Assembly (NCBI RefSeq): GCF_963455295.1
Contig: NZ_OY734020.1
Coordinates: forward strand, 930,001 to 994,000
DNA length: 64,000 bases
Reading direction: 5' to 3'
Source: Candidatus Thiodiazotropha sp. CDECU1
Lineage (GTDB): Bacteria > Pseudomonadota > Gammaproteobacteria > Chromatiales > Chromatiaceae
The position numbers and the translations under genes are program-made. How positions within the stretch are numbered: position 1 is the first letter of the stretch; each line of letters starts with the position of its first letter. This document shows positions 8,613 to 16,015 of this stretch, piece after piece. The notes below the pieces were generated by a model. It was not told where the DNA came from and did no database searches. It saw nothing but the letters and a program-made list of their open reading frames with translations.

Positions 8613-11600
8613 ATATGCTCAAGCAGCTGTACAACAGACGCAGCCTATTGCTGGTATCGCTTTGGATTGCGTTTGTTCTACTGCTGGTCGTCTATTGGGA
8701 TAATGAAACCCAACATTACGCAGAACTCTCAAATGACCTGCTGCAGTTGAAGGAGACGGATGCGCGTCTTGATCGGGATGTCCTGAGAATCACCTCATTT
8801 CTGTTGAATCAATATGATCCACTGGTGCAGACCAACGATCGTCTTCGTCAGTTGCGTAAAAAGATTAACGTCAAAGTGGCGGAAGTGGATGACAACACTT
8901 TACTTGACCTTACAGAACAGTACTGGGGTGGTATGGATGAGAAACAGTCTGTTCTCGAAAAGATCAAATTTCAGGCAGCAGTGGTGCGCAACGGTATTCT
9001 CTATCTTCCTACTGCCGCACAAGAGCTTAAATCCGAGGACCCCAGGGTCTACCAGGATATTTTACAGCTGCTCAACTCCCTGTTGGCCTATGATCTCTTC
9101 TATTCCGATTCGCAGTTGGATGACTTCAATGCAACATTGAAGCAACTGAAGAGCTATGTGTTTTCTTCACCAGTAAGCAAACAGAAATTTGAACATGTAC
9201 TCTTCCATATGGAATCCAACCTGGAAGACTTGACACGGCTTGGGGCTTTGAAGGCGCGCTATTTGGCTATCCCGACACAGGAGTATTTCGAACTTATACA
9301 TTCAAGACATGAGCAAAGCCGGGTGGATGAAACCACCAATAAAAGACACTTGATCATGACGCTTTCAGCATTTGTAATCATCTTGCTGCTGAGTCTTTGG
9401 CAATTGATAAGGCGCCTGCAGACTGCGCACCATGAAGTCAATCGAGCATGGTTCCGGCTACGTGATGCGGTAGACAACCTTTCGGAAGCTTTTGCACTGT
9501 TTGACGCGGAGGGTCACCTGGTATTGTACAACCGACGTTTTACTGAGTTTTACTCCTGGCTGAAGGAGTGGATCAAAGAGGGCGTCAATATCGATGCATT
9601 GCAATCGGTTACGGGTAATCGGATCAAGACTTTGAGCCTCGAGGGTGAGCCGATTATTGAATCGATGCCCATGGGACAGTACCTGGAACAGATCGACAAT
9701 GGTGCTTGGTATCTTGCAAGTAATAGTTATACCAATGAAGGCGGCATTGTTTGTGTCAGGAGCGATATCACAGAGACAAAGCAGGCTGAAGTCGATTTAA
9801 GAAAGCTCGGCAGGGTGCTGGAGCAGAGTCCCGCGTCGGTGATGATAACGAATACCAGGGGTGTTATCGAGTATGTAAATCCGCGTTTCGAAAAGGTGTC
9901 CGGTTACAGTGCGGAAGAGGTGGTAGGCAAGAATCCACGCATACTCAAAAGTGGTGATAAGACCAAGGAAGAGTACAGAGCAATGTGGGATGCCTTACTG
10001 GCCGGCAGGGAGTGGCGCGGTATATTTCACAATAAGCGCAAGGATGGCTCAATCTACTGGGAGTCGGCATCAATATCGCCACTGCGAGACGACAGGGGGC
10101 AGATTACCCACTTTATCGCGGTAAAGGAGGATGTCACGGCACAAAAACGTGCTGAAGATCAATTGCGCATGAATGCAACGGTGTTCGATACGACCCAGGA
10201 AGGAATCATGGTCACCGATGCCGACAATATGATCAAGACCGTCAACCCCTCGTTTTCACGTATTACTGGCTACTCTCCCGAGGAGGTCATCGGTCAGCCG
10301 CCAAGCATGCTCAGTTCCGGCAGGCATGATGAAAGCTTCTATGAAGAGCTCTGGGATTCGATCTTGCATAAACGCTACTGGTCAGGTGAGATCTGGAACC
10401 GGCGCAAGGACGGCAGTGTATTTCCGGAATGGCTGTCGATAGCGGCAATCCCTGATGAAGAGGGTATAGCGAAAGAGTATGTGGCGGTCTTTTCGGATAT
10501 CTCCAAACATAAAGAGAATGAGGAGCAGATCCTTTATCAGGCAAACTACGATGCCTTGACCGGGTTGCCCAATCGTTCTTTGTTCTCCGATCGCCTGAAG
10601 CAGGCTATCGGATCAGCACACAGAGAACAGTGGAAGCTGGCCATTCTGTTTGTCGATTTAGATCAATTCAAAATGGTCAACGATACATTCGGCCATGTCA
10701 TGGGGGATGAATTGCTGCAGCTCGCCGCTGAGCGTATCAGTGACTGTGTCAGGGAATCGGATACCATTGCCCGGTTTGGTGGTGATGAGTTCGTGATATT
10801 ACTGCAGGACGTGAGTGATATGGACGCAGTGGCCAACATCGCCACAAAAGTAATCGATAGAATTACCAAGGTATTCACTCTTTATGAGCGTGAAATATTC
10901 ATTGGTGCGAGTGTTGGTATAACCATATTTCCTGATGATGCAATGAATGCGGATTCACTCTTGAGAAATGCGGATATGGCAATGTATCAGGCCAAGGATC
11001 GTGGCAGAAACAACTATCAGTTTTTTACCGCCTCGATGCAGCAGCGGACTTTGGAGCGACAGCAACTGGAACTTGATTTAAGACTTGCAGTTCAACGCTC
11101 TGAGTTGGAGATCTATTATCAGCCTGTTGTGGATGCCGAGTTTGGCAGGGTGATAAGCGTTGAAGCGCTGTTACGTTGGAATCACCCCCATAGAGGTATC
11201 ATCGGCCCCGATGTTTTTATACCGCTGGCTGAAGATAGCGGATTGATCGCTCCGATCGGTGATTGGGTGATAAGGGGCGCCTGTAACCAGTTAGGCAAGT
11301 GGCATAAGTCGGGGCATAGCGACCTTAGACTGGCGGTCAATCTTTCCAGCCGCCAGCGTGAGCTAGGCTTGGAGATAGACTTTCTGGAACAGGTCTTGCG
11401 TGACACGAATCTTGATCCGGACGTGCTGACCTTGGAAATTACCGAAAGCTTGCTGTTGAGAGATACGGAAGAAGCGATTACCTGGCTTACAGGCTTCAAA
11501 ACACTAGGTGTCAATCTCGCGGTAGACGACTTTGGAACCGGTTATTCTTCACTCAGTTATCTGAAGCGGTTCCCTGTTGATCTCCTCAAGATCGATCGCT

Positions 11601-11842
11601 CTTTTGTCAGTGACCTACCCGATGATGCCGAAGACGCCTCGCTGGTGAAGACGATTGTCGCCATGGCGAGCAGTTTGAATCTGGGATTGATTGCAGAGGG
11701 TGTCGAGACCGAAGCGCAGGCCGGGTTTCTTGTGCAGAATGGATGTACAAATCTGCAAGGCTACTACTATGCAAAACCGATGACCGCCAGTAACATGACG
11801 GCTTGGTTGCAACGGGACATTCAAGGCACCGGCACTTCCTGA
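8609..11842 (+). CDS. Membrane PAS-GGDEF-EAL c-di-GMP receptor
   Basis: The product has 1077 residues. A membrane segment (about 12-30), a mainly helical periplasmic domain (31-245) and a second membrane segment (about 247-265) form a sensor module. One PAS-like region (about 275-385) and two PAS domains (about 400-520 and 520-645) follow. The GGDEF domain has an intact GGDEF motif at about 724 and an RESD inhibitory I-site five residues upstream. The EAL domain has an intact motif (VEALLRW, about 851-857) and the EITESLLL and DDFGTGYSSL signatures. Both synthesis and breakdown of c-di-GMP therefore look possible. The ATG overlaps the peroxidase stop by 4 bp. This coupling suggests a receptor for periplasmic redox or peroxide state, as an inference from context only. 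Confidence 0.92.
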   Translation: MNMLKQLYNRRSLLLVSLWIAFVLLLVVYWDNETQHYAELSNDLLQLKETDARLDRDVLRITSFLLNQYDPLVQTNDRLRQLRKKINVKVAEVDDNTLLDLTEQYWGGMDEKQSVLEKIKFQAAVVRNGILYLPTAAQELKSEDPRVYQDILQLLNSLLAYDLFYSDSQLDDFNATLKQLKSYVFSSPVSKQKFEHVLFHMESNLEDLTRLGALKARYLAIPTQEYFELIHSRHEQSRVDETTNKRHLIMTLSAFVIILLLSLWQLIRRLQTAHHEVNRAWFRLRDAVDNLSEAFALFDAEGHLVLYNRRFTEFYSWLKEWIKEGVNIDALQSVTGNRIKTLSLEGEPIIESMPMGQYLEQIDNGAWYLASNSYTNEGGIVCVRSDITETKQAEVDLRKLGRVLEQSPASVMITNTRGVIEYVNPRFEKVSGYSAEEVVGKNPRILKSGDKTKEEYRAMWDALLAGREWRGIFHNKRKDGSIYWESASISPLRDDRGQITHFIAVKEDVTAQKRAEDQLRMNATVFDTTQEGIMVTDADNMIKTVNPSFSRITGYSPEEVIGQPPSMLSSGRHDESFYEELWDSILHKRYWSGEIWNRRKDGSVFPEWLSIAAIPDEEGIAKEYVAVFSDISKHKENEEQILYQANYDALTGLPNRSLFSDRLKQAIGSAHREQWKLAILFVDLDQFKMVNDTFGHVMGDELLQLAAERISDCVRESDTIARFGGDEFVILLQDVSDMDAVANIATKVIDRITKVFTLYEREIFIGASVGITIFPDDAMNADSLLRNADMAMYQAKDRGRNNYQFFTASMQQRTLERQQLELDLRLAVQRSELEIYYQPVVDAEFGRVISVEALLRWNHPHRGIIGPDVFIPLAEDSGLIAPIGDWVIRGACNQLGKWHKSGHSDLRLAVNLSSRQRELGLEIDFLEQVLRDTNLDPDVLTLEITESLLLRDTEEAITWLTGFKTLGVNLAVDDFGTGYSSLSYLKRFPVDLLKIDRSFVSDLPDDAEDASLVKTIVAMASSLNLGLIAEGVETEAQAGFLVQNGCTNLQGYYYAKPMTASNMTAWLQRDIQGTGTS

Positions 11843-11981
11843 CCCGATTGGATCGAGATTCCAACTAAAATCACCCTTTATCCTCCTTTCGCCGCTGAAT
11901 TCCGATTGTTCGGCTACGATCCGTCATGCAGAAGTGCTATAAATGGGGAGAATAGTTACAACAATAGACCGAGGAGCGTCC

Positions 11982-13709
11982 ATGAGCGGCATCGTAGAGA
12001 TTACCCTACCCGATATCGGTGATTTTGAGCAGGTGGATATCATTGAGATATTGGTTGCGGTAGGAGATAGGATCGAAGCGGAAGATTCTATCCTCACCCT
12101 GGAGAGTGATAAGGCCACCATGGATATACCTTCTCCTTATGCAGGTGTGGTGAAGGATCTGCATGTCAAGGTCGGCGACAAAATCTCCATGGGTGGGAAG
12201 ATACTCAAGCTTGAATTGTCTCAAGGCAGCGCATTGGATGATAAACCGTCACCGACCAAGGCACCTGTATCCGAGGCGGTTAGGGGCAGTGCCGACAAGC
12301 AGGTGGACGTGGTCGTGCTGGGTGCCGGGCCGGGTGGTTATACGGCGGCCTTCAGGGCAGCTGATCTGGGTAAAAAAGTGGTTCTGATTGAACGTTACGA
12401 TGATTTGGGTGGGGTATGCCTGAATGTGGGTTGCATACCCTCCAAGGCATTGCTGCATGCGGCTGATGTGATCAATGAGGCGGCAGAGATGACCAGCATG
12501 GGGATCAGCTTCGGTAAGCCGAAGATTGACCTGGATAAGCTACGCGCTGGCAAGGATAAGGTGGTGAAACGTCTGACCGGTGGTCTGAAGCAACTGGCCA
12601 AGCAACGCAAGGTGGAATTGGTGCATGGGGTTGCCCGCTTTGAATCGCCAAACAGGATCGCAGTCAAGACATCCAGCGGCTCTGTCTCAATCGGATTCAA
12701 CGACGCCATTATTGCCTGTGGCTCCAGACCGGTGCAGATACCTGGATTTCCCAATGATGATCCGCGTCTGGTCGATTCTACCGGTGCCCTGGCCCTTGCG
12801 GATGTCCCAAAGCGCATGTTGGTCGTTGGTGGAGGCATCATCGGACTCGAAATGGCCACAGTCTACAGTACCCTAGGCAGTGAGATCGATGTGGTGGAAC
12901 TGCAGGATGGTTTGATTCCGGGTTGTGATACAGACCTGGTGAGACCCCTGCAGAAGCGCATTGCAAAACGCTACAGACAGATCATGCTGGGTACCAAGGT
13001 TACCGATATCCAGGCCCTGAAAAGCGGCTTGAAGGTGACCTTCGAGGGTAAGCAGGCGCCAGAGAAACCGCAGACCTACGATCGTGTGCTGGTGGCTGTC
13101 GGTCGTACCCCCAACGGCAAGAAGATCAATGCGGAAGCGGCAGGTGTGGCGGTAGATGATGCAGGTTTTATCCCTGTCGATGAGCATATGCGTACCAATG
13201 TCCCGAATATCTACGCCATTGGTGATGTGGTTGGACAGCCCATGCTCGCTCACAAGGCGACCCATGAGGCCAAGGTTGCCGCAGAGGTCATCGCTGGCCT
13301 GCCGGCCAGCTTCGATCCCATGACCGTGCCGTCGGTGGCCTATACCGACCCGGAGGTTGCCTGGATGGGGCTGACGGAAACCGATGCCAAGGCCCAGGGT
13401 GTAGCCTATGAGAAGGGTGCTTTCCCTTGGGCGGCCAGTGGTCGTGCCCTGGGTATCGGTCGCGACGAGGGTTTGACTAAACTGCTTTTCGATCCGAGCA
13501 CGAAACGGATTCTTGGTGCAGGTATCGTCGGTCCGAACGCCGGTGAGCTGATCGGTGAAACCGTACTTGCCTTGGAGATGGGGGCCGATGCTGAGGATAT
13601 CGGATTGACCATACATCCTCATCCAACCTTGAATGAGACCATCTGTTTTGCCGCGGAGATGGCAGAAGGCTCGATTACCGATCTGCTGCCGCCGAAGAAA
13701 CGAAAATAG
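11982..13709 (+). CDS. lpdA: Dihydrolipoyl dehydrogenase with N-terminal lipoyl domain
   Basis: I choose ATG 11982 because GAGGAG ends 5 bp before it; an in-frame ATG at 11943 lacks a ribosome site. The product has 575 residues. Residues 1-78 are a lipoyl domain (Lys44 in ESDKATMDIPSP) closely similar to that of AceF here. A linker follows, then the flavoprotein: FAD motif GAGPGGYTAAFRAADLG, redox pair Cys146/Cys151 in GGVCLNVGCIPSK, NAD motif VVGGGIIGLEMATVYSTLG and the C-terminal HPHPTLNE with the catalytic His. Lpd reoxidises the lipoyl arms of E2. A lipoyl-bearing E3 is known from Neisseria and several Betaproteobacteria. No other lpd is visible near sucAB, so this enzyme may serve both complexes. 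Confidence 0.96.
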   Translation: MSGIVEITLPDIGDFEQVDIIEILVAVGDRIEAEDSILTLESDKATMDIPSPYAGVVKDLHVKVGDKISMGGKILKLELSQGSALDDKPSPTKAPVSEAVRGSADKQVDVVVLGAGPGGYTAAFRAADLGKKVVLIERYDDLGGVCLNVGCIPSKALLHAADVINEAAEMTSMGISFGKPKIDLDKLRAGKDKVVKRLTGGLKQLAKQRKVELVHGVARFESPNRIAVKTSSGSVSIGFNDAIIACGSRPVQIPGFPNDDPRLVDSTGALALADVPKRMLVVGGGIIGLEMATVYSTLGSEIDVVELQDGLIPGCDTDLVRPLQKRIAKRYRQIMLGTKVTDIQALKSGLKVTFEGKQAPEKPQTYDRVLVAVGRTPNGKKINAEAAGVAVDDAGFIPVDEHMRTNVPNIYAIGDVVGQPMLAHKATHEAKVAAEVIAGLPASFDPMTVPSVAYTDPEVAWMGLTETDAKAQGVAYEKGAFPWAASGRALGIGRDEGLTKLLFDPSTKRILGAGIVGPNAGELIGETVLALEMGADAEDIGLTIHPHPTLNETICFAAEMAEGSITDLLPPKKRK

Positions 13710-13888
13710 ACTTGGGCATTGGACAAGTTAGCGCAAGCCGCTCACTTATCAGATGGATTCAGCGGCCGTCAGCTTATCGATAGATTTCCAGAGCAAGGTG
13801 AGGATTCCCAGCTGATTATCCGGGGGATCCTCTGCATGGTCGAGCAGGAGTTGCTGTTTCGCCCCCATCCGGAATCCCTTGACCTGTT

Positions 13889-14668
13889 ATGAAAGAGCAT
13901 GCGGTCACATTACATTGTCGTGAGTTCGGCAATCCGGATCAGCCAACGCTCTGTCTCTTACACGGCCTCTTCGGATCGGCTAATAACTGGATGGGGGTTG
14001 TGAAACATCTAGAGGATGATTTCCATATCATCGCTCCCGACCTGCGCAATCATGGCAGGTCTCCCCACCATGAATGTATGAACTATGGGGTTATGGCCGG
14101 GGATCTGTTGCAACTGATCGATGATTTGGCTGTCGGTGAGGTAAGCCTGCTGGGACATAGTATGGGAGGCAAGGTTGCTATGTGGTTGGCCTTGCAGCAA
14201 CCTGAGCGGATTAAAAAGCTGGTGGTTGCAGATATTGCACCGGTGGCCTATGCACACAGTTTCGATAGTATCTTTCAGGGATTAAGCGGAGTGCCGCTGG
14301 ATGAGATTCAGCACCGGGATGCAGCAGATCAGCGGCTGGCCGAGTGGGTGGTAGATAGGGGTGTGCGACAATATCTGCTGCAGAATCTTGTCAAACAACC
14401 TGAGGGTTGGTCGTGGCGATTCAATCTTGAGGTGTTGCGTAAGTCGATTCCGGATTTAATCGGATTTCCCCAGCCAGACAGGCTTATCTACGCTGGTGAG
14501 GTACTCTTCATTCATGCTGAGAGATCGGATTACGTCATTGATGCCTATCGAGAGAGGATAGGCCAGCTCTTTCCCCATTATCGAAAACGCATGCTGCATG
14601 GTGCCGGACATTGGTTATACGCAGAGCAACCACTGCTTTTTGCTCAGGCTGTAAAAGGCTTCCTTTAG
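13889..14668 (+). CDS. Alpha/beta-hydrolase, YbfF-like esterase
   Basis: The product has 259 residues. It shows the oxyanion-hole segment LLHGLFGSANNW, the nucleophile elbow GHSMGGK, and the terminal GAGHWLYAEQP with the catalytic His, in the order of the alpha/beta-hydrolase fold. The sequence DLRNHGRSPH just before the elbow is typical of the YbfF subgroup, whose E. coli member is an esterase acting on short acyl esters including acyl-CoA and palmitoyl substrates in vitro. The physiological substrate is unknown. The ATG has no strong ribosome site. The gene ends 2 bp before a palindromic element. The 179-bp gap from lpdA holds nothing I can identify. Confidence 0.85.
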   Translation: MKEHAVTLHCREFGNPDQPTLCLLHGLFGSANNWMGVVKHLEDDFHIIAPDLRNHGRSPHHECMNYGVMAGDLLQLIDDLAVGEVSLLGHSMGGKVAMWLALQQPERIKKLVVADIAPVAYAHSFDSIFQGLSGVPLDEIQHRDAADQRLAEWVVDRGVRQYLLQNLVKQPEGWSWRFNLEVLRKSIPDLIGFPQPDRLIYAGEVLFIHAERSDYVIDAYRERIGQLFPHYRKRMLHGAGHWLYAEQPLLFAQAVKGFL

Positions 14669-14670
14669 AT

Positions 14671-14964
14671 AGGGCCTGTTAACACTAATCCAATGCACTC
14701 TGTTGTGCCTGAAAAAGCGCCAATCAAGGCGCGAGGAGAGAAGTTTGGTGACTCCAAATGAACGACGAGCAACGCTGAGTGGCGCTTTTTCAGGCGCACC
14801 CCAAGGGCACTTCCTTCGGGGCGCAATCCGAAGGGCTGGGGCTGTTTTTACGCCCAGCGGCGTTATCATTCGCTCATGTAGCCGGGCTACACTACGCTCA
14901 TTCTGCCTTGCTGGGCGCAAAAACAGTCCCAGCAGAGTGCATTGGATTAGTGTTAACAGGCCCT
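14671..14964. repeat. 294-bp palindromic element with 32-bp perfect terminal inverted repeats (MITE-like)
   Basis: The left end (14671-14702, beginning AGGGCCTGTTAACAC) is an exact reverse complement of the right end (14933-14964). Two nested inverted repeats lie inside: 14707-14721 with 14781-14795 (15 bp, perfect) and 14836-14858 with 14910-14932 (23 bp, two mismatches). The whole element could fold into a long branched hairpin. It has no credible gene of its own, which fits a non-autonomous miniature transposable element. I see no clear direct repeat flanking it. The last 10-14 bases of its ends recur at 38325-38344 and, decayed, at 46703-46740. It lies between the esterase stop and the TRAP receptor gene. 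Confidence 0.85.
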
Positions 14965-15001
14965 AGATGCAGTATCGTTGCCACAATTAGCAGGAGGATC
15001 T

Positions 15002-15961
15002 ATGAGCAAACTTATCACCCTATGGCTGTTGTTGTTGCCAATGCTCGGTTTCGCGGCCGAGCAACGCTTTACCAGTATCGGCACCGGAGGATTGACAGGT
15101 GTCTACTATCCAACCGGAGGGGCCATTTGCCGGCTACTGAATAAAGGTCGGGATAGCCATGGTATTCGTTGTTCCGTGGAGTCCACTGGTGGCTCGATCT
15201 TTAATCTCAATACCATTGCCAGCGGTGAACTCGATTTCGGTGTGGCTCAGTCAGACTGGCAATACCATTCCTACAATGGCACTTCGAAATTCAGCCAGCA
15301 GGGCCCATTCAAGTCCCTGCGCGCAGTTTTTTCCATTCACAGCGAACCGTTTACCGTGATGGCGCGTGACGATAGTCATATCAAGGTGTTCACCGATCTG
15401 AAGGGCAAGCGGGTCAATATCGGTAATCCGGGTTCTGGGCAACGCGGCACCATGGAAGTGCTGATGAACGAATATAACTGGAGCAAGGATGTGTTTAAAT
15501 TAGCCTCAGAGCTGAAGGCCACTGAGCAGGCCAGGGCACTGTGCGATAATAAAATCGATGCCATGATCTACACGGTGGGCCATCCGAATGCGTCAATCAA
15601 AGAGGCAGCTACCGCCTGTGATGCGAATTTGGTGCCGGTAAGCGGTGATGTGGTGAATGCACTGATCGCCGCCAACCCATACTATGCTCACGCGAGCATT
15701 CCTGCAGCCATGTACCGAGGTACTGAGAGTGCGACCTCTACCTTCGGGGTCAAGGCAACCTTGGTGACATCCGCGACGGTGGACGAGGAGGTTGTCTACC
15801 AGTTGGTCAAGGCCGTGTTTGAGAATCTACCGGTTTTCAGGAAACTGCATCCCGCTTTTTCCCATCTCCAGGCCGAGGAGATGCTGCAGGGAAACTCCGC
15901 TCCCTTCCATGCCGGTGCGCTGCGTTACTATAAAGAGAAGGGCTTACTAAGCGGAGATTAA
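15002..15961 (+). CDS. TAXI-family TRAP transporter solute receptor
   Basis: ATG 15002 follows a perfect AGGAGG (14991-14996); the in-frame TTG 14978 upstream is not needed. The product has 319 residues. A signal peptide covers residues 1-18 (cut at GFA-AEQ), and the mature N-terminus FTSIGTGGLTGVYYPTGGA is the hallmark of the TAXI subfamily. It captures a solute in the periplasm and delivers it to the membrane permease. For the few members studied the ligands are glutamate or dicarboxylates, and the substrate here is unknown. The fused permease gene follows 54 bp downstream. The palindromic element ends 37 bp before the start codon, so transcription probably crosses or starts at it. Confidence 0.93.
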   Translation: MSKLITLWLLLLPMLGFAAEQRFTSIGTGGLTGVYYPTGGAICRLLNKGRDSHGIRCSVESTGGSIFNLNTIASGELDFGVAQSDWQYHSYNGTSKFSQQGPFKSLRAVFSIHSEPFTVMARDDSHIKVFTDLKGKRVNIGNPGSGQRGTMEVLMNEYNWSKDVFKLASELKATEQARALCDNKIDAMIYTVGHPNASIKEAATACDANLVPVSGDVVNALIAANPYYAHASIPAAMYRGTESATSTFGVKATLVTSATVDEEVVYQLVKAVFENLPVFRKLHPAFSHLQAEEMLQGNSAPFHAGALRYYKEKGLLSGD

Positions 15962-16015
15962 GGACGCCCATTATTCTATTACCCACCCGACCAGGGGTTG
16001 TGTGTCTGAACCGCG

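Noticed and set aside
14703-14966. Short open frames inside the 294-bp element as a possible transposase
   Set aside because: They are under 120 codons, follow the palindromes and contain no DDE or other transposase motif.
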